A DNA stretch of 64,000 nt, taken from NCBI RefSeq assembly GCF_015482775.1, contig NZ_CP058214.1:186001-250000 (forward strand), in the 5' to 3' direction. This DNA comes from Kaustia mangrovi. GTDB taxonomy: Bacteria; Pseudomonadota; Alphaproteobacteria; Rhizobiales; Im1. Of this stretch, positions 36,190-45,280 are shown piece by piece; position 1 is the stretch's first letter; the number at the start of each line of letters is the position of its first letter. The notes beneath the pieces are model-generated. The model was not told the origin of the DNA. It saw nothing but the letters and a program-made list of their open reading frames with translations, and did no database searches. Position numbers and translations under genes: made by a program.

Positions 36190-36956
36190 TCAGCGCAGCG
36201 TCTCCGTGTGGCCGTCCACGGCGATGGCCTGGCCGGAGATCATGGCGGCGCCGGGGGAGGAGAGGAACACGGCGAGATCGGCGATCTCCTCCGGGTCGGT
36301 AAACCGTCTCAGCGAGGAGGCGCGGGCATAGGCGCGGCGGATCTGGTCGCGTGTCGCGCCGGTGGTTTCCGCCTCCGCGGCGATGACGGCCTCCATCCGG
36401 CCCCCTCGACCGCGCCCGGACAGATGGCGTTGACGCGGATGCCGAAGGGGCCGAGCTCGGCGGCGAGCGATTTCGTCAGCCCGATCACGCCCCATTTCGC
36501 CGAGGCATAGGGCGTGCGCAGCGGATAGCCGTAGAGCCCGGCATTGGACGACATGTTGACGATGACGCCGGAGCCCTGGTCCTTCATGACGGGGGCGGCG
36601 CGGCGCACGGTCAGGAACTGGCTGACGAGATTGACGTCGATGCAGCCGCGCCAGTCGTCGAGGGTCATGTCGTCTATCGGCCCGGTCGGCCCGGCGATGC
36701 CGGCATTGTTGACGAGCACGTCGAGCCCGTCCATCGCGTCGAGCGCGTCGTCGAACCAGCGGTCGATGTCGGCCTCGTCGGTCACGTCGGCGTAAGTTCC
36801 CTCGATATCGGGGCAATCCTCGCGGATCTGCTCCAGCGCCTCGTCGTCGGTATCGCAGATATGGACGCGGGCGCCGTCGCGCTGGAAGGCAAGGGCGATC
36901 TCCCGGCCGATGCCGCTCGCGGCCGCGGTGATCATGACGCGCTGGGGTCGTGGCAT
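36190..36956 (-). CDS. Short-chain dehydrogenase/reductase (frameshift near 36401-36405)
   Basis: About 255 residues after restoring one base. The Rossmann motif is ITAAASGIGREIALAF, then CDTDDEAL, VLVNNAGIAGP, VNMSSNAGLYGYP and the catalytic YASAKWG. After NAICPGAVEGG the frame breaks in a run of five C on the + strand (G on the coding strand). The C-terminus RMEAVIAAEAE and SSPGAAMISGQAIAVDGHTE continues in the next frame. The preserved cofactor and catalytic residues on both sides argue for a sequence error. Substrate is unknown. It is divergent from coxG. Confidence 0.87.
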
Positions 36957-37139
36957 CTGGCGCTTTCTCCGGAAACCGGGACGACACGGTAGGGGATGAT
37001 ACAGGCAAGGGAGGCTCCCGCGGTAGCGCCGATTGCGAGGGGCGCGCCCTTGCCAGATCGTCCGGCGTCTGAAATACCATTTAACCTGTGGAAGCCTGTC
37101 GAGTGGCGGGCCCTTGAGGCGACCGAGGGAGGACGAGCG

Positions 37140-37748
37140 ATGAAGATGAGCGGGGAACAGCATCTTGCCGCATCTCGCGAGGAGGTCTGGCAGGCCCTGA
37201 ACGATCCGGAGGTGCTCAAGGAGTGCATTCCCGGCTGCGAAAGCATCGAGAAGCTCTCCGATACCGAGATGGAGGCCGTCGCCAAGGTCAAGGTCGGCCC
37301 GGTCAGCTCGCGCTTCAAGGGCAAGGTCACCCTGTCGGATCTCGATCCGCCGAACGGCTACCGCATCTCGGGCGAGGGCTCGGGCGGCGCGGCCGGCTTC
37401 GCCAAGGGCGGCGCGGCGGTCAAGCTCGCCCAGGCCGACGACGGGGGAACGCTTCTTACCTACGACGTCGACGCCACTGTCGGCGGAAAGCTCGCCCAGA
37501 TCGGCCAGCGGCTGATCGACGGCACGGCGCGCAAGATGGCCGACCAGTTCTTCTCCCGTTTCGCGGAAAAGGTCGGCCGCGCCGAGGCGCCCGCCGAAGC
37601 CGCGACGCCGCCGGAGGCCGAGCCCGCCGCGGCGCCCGCCGAGCCGGGCGGACAGGAGCCCGCGCCGATCGGCGGCATGAACCGCTGGATCGCGATCGCG
37701 GCGGCCGTCATCATCGCGTTGCTCATCGTCTATTTCATGAGGTCGTGA
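37140..37748 (+). CDS. coxG: CoxG-family (carbon monoxide dehydrogenase subunit G) membrane-anchored SRPBCC protein
   Basis: A 202-residue protein. The SRPBCC/Bet v1-like domain covers residues 1-150 (LAASREEVWQALNDPEVLKE, CIPGCESIEKLSDTEMEAVA, VKVGPVSSRFKGKVTLSDLD). A Pro/Ala/Glu linker follows, then one C-terminal membrane helix (WIAIAAAVIIALLIVYFM). CoxG anchors or recruits CO-dehydrogenase-type enzymes to the membrane. The ATG at 37140 has a gagggagga ribosome site. It is the first gene of the cox-like cluster, 197 bases before coxS. A GC-rich hairpin (37749-37779) follows its stop. Confidence 0.88.
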   Translation: MKMSGEQHLAASREEVWQALNDPEVLKECIPGCESIEKLSDTEMEAVAKVKVGPVSSRFKGKVTLSDLDPPNGYRISGEGSGGAAGFAKGGAAVKLAQADDGGTLLTYDVDATVGGKLAQIGQRLIDGTARKMADQFFSRFAEKVGRAEAPAEAATPPEAEPAAAPAEPGGQEPAPIGGMNRWIAIAAAVIIALLIVYFMRS

Positions 37749-37779
37749 GCCGCCCCGCGGGAAGCGGGGGCAGGGCGGC
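37749..37779 (+). other. GC-rich hairpin after coxG
   Basis: Two alternative stems overlap: gccgccc with gggcggc (outer), and ccccgc with gcgggg (inner, loop gggaa). No T-run follows, so it may slow or protect the coxG transcript more than end it. Confidence 0.4.
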
Positions 37780-37945
37780 GGCTGCCGTCATACGTCTCCC
37801 TTGACCGCCTGCGCGGAGTCACGCAACACTTTCGACTGGCTCTAAACCGACCGGGCGTTGCCCGTGCCTCTCAGGCGCGCCGGCCCGGCGGCAATTCTTG
37901 AAGTCAGTCCGGCGATGGCACCCCGGCGGCAAGGGAGGACGATGG

Positions 37946-38416
37946 ATGCCTACAGTTTCCATGACAGTGAATGGCAGGGAGGTCTCGGCCGATGTCGAGG
38001 GCCGAACGCTTCTGGTCGAGTTCCTGCGCGACGAGCTCGGGCTGACCGGTACGCATGTCGGCTGCGACACCAGCCAGTGCGGGGCCTGTGTCGTCCATGT
38101 GGACGGGCGCGCGGTCAAATCGTGCACGACGCTCGCGCTGCAATGCGAGGGCGCGGACGTGACGACCATCGAGGGCGTGGCGACCAACGGCGCGCTGCAT
38201 CCCATGCAGGAAGCCTTCCGCGAGCATCACGGCCTGCAATGCGGCTTCTGCACGCCGGGCATGATCATGACCGCGATCGACATGGTGGAGCGCCACAAGG
38301 GCGGCACGCTCGACGAGGCGACGATCCGCGAGGAGCTCGAGGGCAATATCTGCCGCTGCACGGGCTACCACAACATCGTCAAGGCTATCCAGTCGGCCGC
38401 AGAAAAGATGGCGTGA
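37946..38416 (+). CDS. coxS: Molybdenum hydroxylase small subunit, 2x[2Fe-2S] (CoxS-like)
   Basis: A 156-residue electron-transfer subunit. The plant-type [2Fe-2S] site is [21 protein letters not shown]-like (38061-38126); the second, all-helical site has [13 protein letters not shown] and [15 protein letters not shown]. It passes electrons from the molybdenum centre in CoxL to FAD in CoxM. The ATG at 37946 follows aagggaggac. It is followed after 28 bases by coxL. The same subunit type occurs in xanthine dehydrogenases and other hydroxylases, so this alone does not set the substrate. Confidence 0.94.
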   Translation: MPTVSMTVNGREVSADVEGRTLLVEFLRDELGLTGTHVGCDTSQCGACVVHVDGRAVKSCTTLALQCEGADVTTIEGVATNGALHPMQEAFREHHGLQCGFCTPGMIMTAIDMVERHKGGTLDEATIREELEGNICRCTGYHNIVKAIQSAAEKMA

Positions 38417-38444
38417 CCAGCGCCCTAGAGGGAGGAGTTGAAGG

Positions 38445-40814
38445 ATGAGTGAGACAGGCATCGGCAAGCGCCTGCCGCGGATGGAGGATCATCGCTTCAT
38501 CACCGGCAAGGGGCGCTATACCGACGACATCAATCTGCCGCGCCAGACCTACGCCGCCTTCGTGCGCTCGCCGCACGCCCATGCGAAGATCAACGGCATC
38601 GACACCTCGCAGGCCGAGGGCGCCCCGGGCGTCGTCGCGGTGCTGACCGGCGAGGACGTCGCCGCCGACGGCATTGGCGGGCTGATCTGCGGCTGGATGA
38701 TCCATTCCAAGGACGGCAGCCCCATGAAGGCGGGCCCGCATCCGATCCTCGCCCAGGGCAAGGTGCGCTATGTGGGCGACCATGTGGCCGTCGTGATCGC
38801 GGAGACGAAGGCGGAGGCCCAGGCCGCGGCCGAACTCGTCGAGGTCGACTACGACCCGCTTCCCGCCGTCGCGGAGACGGCGAAGGCCTCCGCCGACGGC
38901 GCGCCGCAGATCCATGACGAGGCGCCCGACAATACCGTCTTCGAGTGGTCGCTCGGCGACGAGGCCGCGGCGACGGAGGCCTTCGACAAGGCGAGCCACG
39001 TCACCACGCTGGAGCTCGTCAACAACCGGCTCATCCCCAACGCCATGGAGCCGCGCGCGGCCATCGGCGACTACGATTCCGGCTCCGACAGCTTCACGCT
39101 CTACACCACGAGCCAGAACCCACATGTCGCCCGCCTCGTGCTGTCGGCCTTCGTCGGCATCGCGCCGGAGCACAAGCTGCGCGTGATTGCGCCCGATGTC
39201 GGCGGCGGCTTCGGGTCGAAGATCTTCATCTATGCGGAGGAGACGGTCTGTGTGTGGGCCGCCAAGCGGGTTGGCCGCCCGGTCAAGTGGACCGGCGACC
39301 GCTCCGAGGCGTTCCTTGCCGACGCCCATGGCCGCGACCACGTGACCCATGCCGAGCTCGCCACGGACGGCGACGGCAGGATCACCGGCATGAGGGTGAA
39401 GACCATCGCCAATATGGGCGCCTATCTCTCCACCTTCGCCTCGTCGGTGCCGACCTATCTCTATGCCACGCTGCTTTCGGGTCAGTACGACATTCCCGCG
39501 ATCTATTGCGAGGTCGATGCGGTCTATACCAACACCGCGCCGGTCGATGCCTATCGCGGCGCCGGGCGGCCGGAGGCGACCTATGTGGTGGAGCGGCTGG
39601 TGGAGACCGCCGCGCGCGAGCTCAACCTGTCTCCGGCGGAGTTCCGCAGGCGCAACTTCATTACCGAGTTCCCGCACCAGACGCCGGTCATCATGGCCTA
39701 TGACGCCGGCGATTACGGGGCCTCGCTCGACAAGGCGCTGGAGCTTATCGACTACGATGGCTTCGAGAAACGCCGCCAGGAGTCCGAGCGCAACGGCAAG
39801 CTCAGGGGGCTCGGCTTCTCCAACTATATCGAGGCCTGCGGCATCGCACCGTCCCAGGCGGTGGGCTCGCTGGGCGCCGGCGTGGGGCTTTGGGAATCCG
39901 CGGAGGTCCGCGTCAATCCGACCGGCAATGTGGAAGTGCTCACCGGCTCCCACAGCCACGGGCAGGGGCACGAGACGACGTTTGCCCAGCTCGTCTCCGA
40001 CCGGCTCGGCATTCCCGCCGACCAGGTCTCCGTCGTCCATGGCGATACCGACAAGGTGCAGTTCGGCATGGGGACATACGGCTCGCGCTCCGGCGCGGTC
40101 GGCATGTCGGCGATCTACAAGGCGCTCGACAAGGTGGAGGCCAAGGCCCGGAAGGTCGCCGCCCACGTCATGGAGGCGTCGGAGAGCGATATCGAGTTCA
40201 AGGACGGCCAGTTCTCCGTGAAGGGCACGGACAAGAAGATGGCGTTCGGCGAGGTCGCGCTTGCGGCCTATGTCGCCCACAAGTTCCCGACCGACGAGAT
40301 CGAGCCGGGGCTGAAGGAGGGCGCCTTCTACGATCCGAAGAACTTCACCTTCCCGGCGGGTTGCCATATCTGCGAGGTGGAGATCGACGCCGACACCGGC
40401 GTGACCCGGATCGTCAACTGGGTCGCTGTCGACGATTTCGGCACTATCATCAACCCGATGATCGTGGAGGGCCAGGTCCATGGCGGCATTGCGCAAGGCG
40501 TCGGCCAGGCTCTGACGGAGGGCTGCCGTTACGACGCGGAATCGGGTCAGCTCGTCACCGGCTCCTACATGGACTACTGCATGCCGCGCGCCGACGACCT
40601 GCCGAGCTTCAATCTCGGCTTCACCGAGACGGCATGCCCGTCCAATCCGCTCGGCATGAAGGGCTGCGGCGAGGCGGGGGCCATCGCGGCGCCGGCGGCC
40701 GTCATCAACGCGCTCACCGACGCGCTCGGCGTGAAGGACATCCCCATGCCGGCAACCTCGGAGGTCGTCTGGCGGGTCATTCAGGAGAACAAGCCCCGCG
40801 TGGCTGCCGAATAG
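38445..40814 (+). CDS. coxL: Molybdenum hydroxylase large subunit, form II CO-dehydrogenase-like (CoxL-like)
   Basis: A 789-residue molybdopterin-cytosine-dinucleotide subunit. It has [20 protein letters not shown], the active-site [14 protein letters not shown], the [15 protein letters not shown] stretch and the C-terminal [18 protein letters not shown], where Glu is the catalytic base. The active-site loop reads AYRGAGRPE, which is the form II signature. True CO dehydrogenases (form I) have AYRCSFR with a copper-binding Cys, so CO oxidation is unlikely or weak. The real substrate may be an aromatic, aldehyde or heterocycle. It lies between coxS and coxM with short gaps (28 and 39 bases). 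Confidence 0.94.
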   Translation: MSETGIGKRLPRMEDHRFITGKGRYTDDINLPRQTYAAFVRSPHAHAKINGIDTSQAEGAPGVVAVLTGEDVAADGIGGLICGWMIHSKDGSPMKAGPHPILAQGKVRYVGDHVAVVIAETKAEAQAAAELVEVDYDPLPAVAETAKASADGAPQIHDEAPDNTVFEWSLGDEAAATEAFDKASHVTTLELVNNRLIPNAMEPRAAIGDYDSGSDSFTLYTTSQNPHVARLVLSAFVGIAPEHKLRVIAPDVGGGFGSKIFIYAEETVCVWAAKRVGRPVKWTGDRSEAFLADAHGRDHVTHAELATDGDGRITGMRVKTIANMGAYLSTFASSVPTYLYATLLSGQYDIPAIYCEVDAVYTNTAPVDAYRGAGRPEATYVVERLVETAARELNLSPAEFRRRNFITEFPHQTPVIMAYDAGDYGASLDKALELIDYDGFEKRRQESERNGKLRGLGFSNYIEACGIAPSQAVGSLGAGVGLWESAEVRVNPTGNVEVLTGSHSHGQGHETTFAQLVSDRLGIPADQVSVVHGDTDKVQFGMGTYGSRSGAVGMSAIYKALDKVEAKARKVAAHVMEASESDIEFKDGQFSVKGTDKKMAFGEVALAAYVAHKFPTDEIEPGLKEGAFYDPKNFTFPAGCHICEVEIDADTGVTRIVNWVAVDDFGTIINPMIVEGQVHGGIAQGVGQALTEGCRYDAESGQLVTGSYMDYCMPRADDLPSFNLGFTETACPSNPLGMKGCGEAGAIAAPAAVINALTDALGVKDIPMPATSEVVWRVIQENKPRVAAE

Positions 40815-40853
40815 GCAGGCGGACCGGGCGATCATCGAAGGGAGAGACTTCCC

Positions 40854-41654
40854 ATGCACGATTTCACCTATCACCGCCCCTCGAGCATAGACGAGGCCGT
40901 GAAGGTCCTCGGATCGGCCGAGGACGGCGCTCTCCTGTCGGGCGGACAGACGCTGATTCCGACGCTCAAGCAGGGCCTTGCCATGCCGAGCGACGTGGTC
41001 GATCTGTCCGGGCTCGGCAATGCGGGCATCACGGTGTCGGGTTCCACGGTCACGATCAAGGCGGGCACCTGCCATGCCGATGTGGCGGCATCCGCGGAGC
41101 TCAAGGGCGCCATTCCCGCGCTCGCCGAGCTGGCGGAAGGGATCGGCGACCCGCAGGTGCGCAATCGCGGCACCATTGGCGGTTCCATCGCCAACAACGA
41201 TCCGGCCGCCGACTATCCTGCCGCCTGCCTGGGCCTCGGCGCGACGATCCGGACCAACAGCCGCGAGATCGCGGCCGACGATTTCTTCGTCGACATGTTC
41301 GAGACGGCGCTCGAGCCGGGCGAGATCGTCACCGAGATCGTCTTTCCGGTGCCGGCGAAGGCGGGCTATGCGAAGTTCCCGAACCCGGCCTCCCGCTACG
41401 CGCTTGTCGGCGTGTTCGTGGCGGAAACCGGCGGCGGCGTGCGCGTGGCCGTGACGGGCGCCGGCCCGTGCGTCTTCCGGTCGGGCGAGCTCGAGAGCGC
41501 GCTCTCGGGCGGTTTGTCGGAGGGGGCGCTGGACGGGATCAGCCTCACGGCGGACAACCTCAATGGCGATATCCATGCGAGCCCCGAATACCGGGCCCAT
41601 CTCATCGCGGTGATGGCGCGCCGCGCGGTCGCGCACGCCAACGGGAACGGGTGA
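40854..41654 (+). CDS. coxM: Molybdenum hydroxylase FAD-binding medium subunit (CoxM-like)
   Basis: A 266-residue FAD subunit. It has the FAD-binding motifs LLSGGQTLIPTLKQGLAMP and RNRGTIGGSIANNDPAADYP. The C-terminal CO_deh_flav_C domain (ASRYALVGVFVAETGGGVRV, VAVTGAGPCVFR) follows. It completes the coxS-coxL-coxM trimer. Downstream a hairpin (41679-41707) and a dispersed repeat separate it from coxD. Confidence 0.93.
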   Translation: MHDFTYHRPSSIDEAVKVLGSAEDGALLSGGQTLIPTLKQGLAMPSDVVDLSGLGNAGITVSGSTVTIKAGTCHADVAASAELKGAIPALAELAEGIGDPQVRNRGTIGGSIANNDPAADYPAACLGLGATIRTNSREIAADDFFVDMFETALEPGEIVTEIVFPVPAKAGYAKFPNPASRYALVGVFVAETGGGVRVAVTGAGPCVFRSGELESALSGGLSEGALDGISLTADNLNGDIHASPEYRAHLIAVMARRAVAHANGNG

Positions 41655-41678
41655 GACGCATCTGCCATATGCATCGAT

Positions 41679-41707
41679 ACCGTCCCGGGACTCGGTCCGG
41701 GGACGGT
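41679..41707 (+). terminator. Hairpin after coxM (possible terminator)
   Basis: The 12-base arms at 41679-41690 and 41696-41707 pair with one mismatch around a ctcgg loop, 25 bases after the coxM stop. There is no clear T-run, so it may be an attenuator or an mRNA 3' stabiliser and not a full terminator. Confidence 0.5.
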
Positions 41708-41740
41708 GTCGGCGGTCTTATGGGGCAGACATCCCATGAT

Positions 41741-41770
41741 CGTCATGCCCGGGCCTGACCCGGGCATCCA
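41741..41770. repeat. Dispersed 'gtcatgcccgggc' palindrome
   Basis: The arms tgcccggg (41746-41753) and cccgggca (41759-41766) flank cctga. This motif is a common intergenic repeat in alphaproteobacteria. A degenerate second copy seems to lie at about 41800-41830 (gcatggattgccgcgg). Nothing else is recognised in the 296-base gap between coxM and coxD. Confidence 0.75.
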
Positions 41771-41950
41771 TACGGCCTTTCCATCTGGCGCGGCGTCCGC
41801 ATGGATTGCCGCGGACAAGCCCCGGGGACGGCGCAAGCTGCGTTTGGGGTCGCACCGTGACGTCCTTGCGTTTGCGGAGGCCGCCTCCTTTTGCGGATCG
41901 CCTGCCGGCATCCTATATGCACAACCGGACCCTACAAGCCGAGCCCTTGC

Positions 41951-42874
41951 ATGATGCGTGATCTTCCCGCCTCCATCGACGACACCGTCGATCTCCTCAA
42001 TTCGGCCCGCTATGTCGCCGACAGGGCTCTTGCCACCGTCGTCTTCCTGTCCTTGCGGATGGGCCGGCCCCTGTTCCTGGAGGGCGAGGCCGGTGTCGGC
42101 AAGACGGAGATCGCGAAGGTGCTCGCGGATGCGCTCGGGCGCCGCCTGATCCGGCTTCAGTGCTACGAGGGGCTCGACGTCGCCTCCGCCGTCTATGAAT
42201 GGAACTATCCCGCACAGATGGTCGAGATCCGTCTGGCGGAGGCCTCCGGCGATATCGACCGGGAGCGAATGACCAGCGACATCTTCTCCGAGCGCTTCCT
42301 CATCAAGCGGCCGCTGCTCCAGGCGCTGGAGGCGCCGGACGGCCTTGCGCCGGTGCTCCTGATCGACGAGCTCGACCGCACCGACGAGGCCTTCGAGGCC
42401 TTCCTTCTGGAGGTCCTGTCCGACTTCCAGGTCACCGTGCCGGAGCTCGAGACCATCGTGGCGGAGCACCCGCCCATCGTCATCATCACGTCGAACCGCA
42501 CGCGCGAGGTCCACGATGCGCTCAAGCGGCGCTGCCTCTATCACTGGGTCGGCTATCCCGACACCGCGCGCGAGCTCGCCATCGTGGAGGCCCGCGCGCC
42601 GGAGGCGGCGGGCGATCTGGCCCAGGAGGTCGTGGCCTTCGTCCAGGCGCTGCGTGGCGAGGATCTCTTCAAGCGCCCGGGTGTCGCGGAGACGCTCGAC
42701 TGGGTGAGCGCGCTCCACGAGCTCGACCGCGTCGCGCTCGACCCGGCCACGATCAACGACACGCTTGGCGTGCTCCTCAAATATCAGGACGACATCGCCC
42801 GCATGGAGGGTTCGGAGGCCCAGAGGCTCCTGAGCCAGATCCAGGCGGAGATCAAGGCCGAAGCGAACCGGTGA
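41951..42874 (+). CDS. coxD: MoxR-family AAA+ ATPase (CoxD-like)
   Basis: A 307-residue AAA+ ATPase needed to mature CO-dehydrogenase-type enzymes. Walker A is LFLEGEAGVGKTEIAKVLAD, Walker B is PVLLIDELDRTDEAFEAFLL, then IVIITSNRTREVHDALKRRC (sensor 1 and arginine finger region). It works with the VWA protein CoxE. The ATG at 41951 is chosen over upstream in-frame codons because it starts at MMRDLPASIDDTVD. Its stop overlaps the coxE start (TGATG), indicating translational coupling. Confidence 0.92.
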   Translation: MMRDLPASIDDTVDLLNSARYVADRALATVVFLSLRMGRPLFLEGEAGVGKTEIAKVLADALGRRLIRLQCYEGLDVASAVYEWNYPAQMVEIRLAEASGDIDRERMTSDIFSERFLIKRPLLQALEAPDGLAPVLLIDELDRTDEAFEAFLLEVLSDFQVTVPELETIVAEHPPIVIITSNRTREVHDALKRRCLYHWVGYPDTARELAIVEARAPEAAGDLAQEVVAFVQALRGEDLFKRPGVAETLDWVSALHELDRVALDPATINDTLGVLLKYQDDIARMEGSEAQRLLSQIQAEIKAEANR

Positions 42875-44127
42875 TGACCGCCAGTCCCATGAGCCCGCAA
42901 GGTCCGGCCGGCCCCGACGACGAGGGCGGGCGCCTTGCGGAGAACATCGTGCATTTCGCGCGCCTCCTGCGCGAGGCGGGCCTGTCGGTGGGCCCGGGCC
43001 AGATCCTCGATGCGCTTCAGGCCGCCCGTGCAGGCTGCCTGAGGGGGCGGGAGGACTTCTACTGGGCGCTCCATTCGGTCTTCGTGACCGCGCGCGATCA
43101 GCATCCGGTGTTCGATCAGGCCTTCAAGGCCTTCTGGCGCCAGCCGCGCATGCTGGAACAGCTCATGGCGCTGATGCTGCCGGAGATCGCGATCAAGGCG
43201 AACCCCCCGAAGAAGCGCTCCGGCGAGCGCCGCCTCGGCGAGGCGATGTTCGACGAGGCCAATGCGCCCAAGCGCGAGCAGCAACAGGAGGTGGAACTCG
43301 ACGCCAGCTTCTCCTTCTCCGCCGACGAACTCTTGAGGCGCAAGGATTTCGAGCAGATGAGCGTCGAGGAGCAGGCGGAGGCGCGGGCCGCCATCGCCAG
43401 GCTCCGGCTCGACCGGGTGGAGGTTCCCACACGCCGCTTCACGCCCTCCCATGCCGGCACGCGCGTCGATCTGAGGCGGACCATGCGATCGAGCCTGCGT
43501 TCGGGCGGCAATCTCATCGATCTCCAGTGGCGCGCGCGCCAGACCCGCGAGCCGCCGCTCGTGGTGCTGTGCGACATTTCCGGCTCGATGTCGGGCTATA
43601 CGCGCATGTTCCTCCATTTCCTGCACGCGCTGACCAACGACCGCGACCGCGTTCAGGTCTTCCTGTTCGGCACGCGGCTCACCAACATCACCCGGCAGCT
43701 GGAACGCCGCGATGTGGACGAGGCGCTCGACGCGGTCTCCGAGACCGTGGAGGACTGGTCGGGCGGCACGCGGATCGGCCATTGCCTGAGGGAGTTCAAC
43801 TATCTCTGGGCCAGGCGCGTGCTCACCCAGGGCGCCCATGTCCTGATCATTACCGACGGCCTCGACCGGGAGGATGCGGGCGATCTGGAGCTCGAGATGG
43901 CGCGGCTCAAGCGCGCCGCGCGCCGCGTCGTCTGGCTCAACCCGCTCCTGCGGTTCGACGGCTTCGAGGCCCGCGCGCGCGGCATCCGCACCATGCTTCC
44001 CCATGTGGACGAGTTCCGGCCGGTCCACAATCTGGAAAGCCTTGAAGATCTGGCCTCCGCGCTCTCATATTCCAGGAAGGCCGAATACGACCCGAGACGC
44101 TGGCTGGAGAAGGCCCGCGCGGCGTGA
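42874..44127 (+). CDS. coxE: VWA-domain protein (CoxE-like)
   Basis: A 417-residue protein with a C-terminal von Willebrand A domain. The MIDAS motif is DISGSMSGYTRM at about residue 230. The N-terminal part (VHFARLLREAGLSVGPGQIL) is typical of CoxE/YehP-like partners of MoxR ATPases. It likely binds the immature hydroxylase and coordinates CoxD. The ATG at 42874 overlaps the coxD stop. An alternative GTG lies one codon earlier. Two palindromes follow the stop (44142-44238). Confidence 0.92.
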   Translation: MTASPMSPQGPAGPDDEGGRLAENIVHFARLLREAGLSVGPGQILDALQAARAGCLRGREDFYWALHSVFVTARDQHPVFDQAFKAFWRQPRMLEQLMALMLPEIAIKANPPKKRSGERRLGEAMFDEANAPKREQQQEVELDASFSFSADELLRRKDFEQMSVEEQAEARAAIARLRLDRVEVPTRRFTPSHAGTRVDLRRTMRSSLRSGGNLIDLQWRARQTREPPLVVLCDISGSMSGYTRMFLHFLHALTNDRDRVQVFLFGTRLTNITRQLERRDVDEALDAVSETVEDWSGGTRIGHCLREFNYLWARRVLTQGAHVLIITDGLDREDAGDLELEMARLKRAARRVVWLNPLLRFDGFEARARGIRTMLPHVDEFRPVHNLESLEDLASALSYSRKAEYDPRRWLEKARAA

Positions 44128-44141
44128 GGCCTGGATCGAAC

Positions 44142-44169
44142 GATCTTGAATCGGGCTCGATTCAAGGTC
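44142..44169. repeat. Inverted repeat after coxE
   Basis: The arms 44142-44153 and 44158-44169 (gatcttgaatcg and its near complement) pair over 12 bases with one wobble, loop ggct, 14 bases after the coxE stop. No T-run follows. Confidence 0.6.
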
Positions 44170-44192
44170 GATAATTCGATCTGTTTCAATAG

Positions 44193-44238
44193 GTTGGAGC
44201 AACTTATGTGCATCCAATTGGACGCACGTTGCTCCAAC
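44193..44238. promoter_or_regulatory. Nested palindromes just upstream of the XdhC gene pair
   Basis: Outer arms gttggagcaac (44193-44203) and gttgctccaac (44228-44238) are exact complements. Inside lie gtgc/gcac and the self-complementary tccaattgga (44213-44222). The whole element ends 23 bases before the ATG at 44262. It may be an operator or a 5'-UTR hairpin of the downstream genes. Confidence 0.5.
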
Positions 44239-44261
44239 GGTTCAGGACAGGAGGGCGGCGA

Positions 44262-44594
44262 ATGAGTGCACCGGATCCATCGGTTCTCGATCAGGCGGCA
44301 GGTTGGCTCGACGAGGGCCGCACGGTGGCGCTCGCCACGGTCATCGAGACCTGGGGCTCCGCGCCCCAGCCCGTGGGCAGCCAGCTCGCCATCGATTCGC
44401 AAGGCAATTTCGAGGGCTCGGTCTCCGGCGGCTGCGTGGAGGGCGCCGTGGTGACCGTGGCGCTCGACGTCATGGAGAGCGGCGCCCCGCGCGTGCTGGA
44501 ATTCGGCGTTGCCGACGAGACGGCGTGGGAGGTGGGCCTTGCCTGCGGCGGGCGCATCCGCATCTATGTCGAGCCGCTCGGCGGAGAGGCCTGA
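44262..44594 (+). CDS. XdhC/CoxI family protein, N-terminal half
   Basis: A 110-residue protein equal to the first domain of XdhC/CoxI maturation factors: VALATVIETWGSAPQPVGSQ, EGSVSGGCVEGAVVTVALDV, EVGLACGGRIRIYVEPL. The conserved Cys of SGGCVEG is the molybdenum-cofactor sulfuration or binding site in the family. A gacaggagggc ribosome site precedes it. Its stop overlaps the start of the second half (TGATG), so the two should be translated together. Confidence 0.9.
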   Translation: MSAPDPSVLDQAAGWLDEGRTVALATVIETWGSAPQPVGSQLAIDSQGNFEGSVSGGCVEGAVVTVALDVMESGAPRVLEFGVADETAWEVGLACGGRIRIYVEPLGGEA

Positions 44595-45277
44595 TGGACC
44601 GCGCGACGCTGGACAGCCTCGTCGAGGCCCGCAAAAACCGCCGCGCCGTGGCGCTCGTGACCGATCTCGCCACGGGCCGGCAGGAACTCGTGGCGCGCGA
44701 GGCGGTGAACGGCGTGGCCTATGCCGACCGGCTCGCGGAGGCCTTCCGCTTCGACCGGTCCGGCGTGCTCGCCACCGACGAGGGCGAGCTGTTCCTCAAC
44801 ATCTTCAACCCGCCGCTCACCCTGGTTGTGGTCGGCGCGGTGCATATCGCCCAGACCCTCATCCCCATGGCGCGGCTCGCCGGCTACGACGTGACGGTGA
44901 TCGACCCGCGCGGCGCCTTCGCATCACAGGAGCGCTTCCCGGACGTGACGCTCCATGCGGACTGGCCCGACGAGGTCTTGCCGGGCCTCGCGCTCGACGC
45001 CCGCTCGGCCATGGTGGCGCTGACCCACGATCCCAAGATCGACGATCCGGCCCTCACGGCGGCGGTGAACAGCGACTGCTTCTATATCGGCGCGCTGGGG
45101 TCGAGGAAAACCCATGCGCGCCGGGTCGAGCGGCTCAAGGACTCGGGCCTGAGCGAAGAGCGGATCGGCCGGATCCATGCGCCCATCGGGCTGTCCATCG
45201 GCGCGCGCGGGCCCGCCGAGATCGCCGTCTCGATCATGGCGGAACTGACTCAGACGCTCCGCCAGGGAGATGGTTGA
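44594..45277 (+). CDS. XdhC/CoxI family protein, C-terminal Rossmann half
   Basis: A 227-residue protein equal to the second domain of XdhC. It has a Rossmann-type LTLVVVGAVHIAQTLIPMAR, then DVTVIDPRGAFASQERFPD, FYIGALGSRKTHARRVERL and IGLSIGARGPAEIAVSIMAE. In many species the two halves are fused, while here they are separate overlapping genes. XdhC protects molybdopterin and helps insert the sulfurated cofactor into the hydroxylase, here presumably CoxL. Confidence 0.9.
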   Translation: MDRATLDSLVEARKNRRAVALVTDLATGRQELVAREAVNGVAYADRLAEAFRFDRSGVLATDEGELFLNIFNPPLTLVVVGAVHIAQTLIPMARLAGYDVTVIDPRGAFASQERFPDVTLHADWPDEVLPGLALDARSAMVALTHDPKIDDPALTAAVNSDCFYIGALGSRKTHARRVERLKDSGLSEERIGRIHAPIGLSIGARGPAEIAVSIMAELTQTLRQGDG

Positions 45278-45280
45278 GCC

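Noticed and set aside
38445-40814. A true (form I) carbon monoxide dehydrogenase
   Set aside because: The active-site loop is AYRGAGR and lacks the copper-binding Cys of AYRCSFR.
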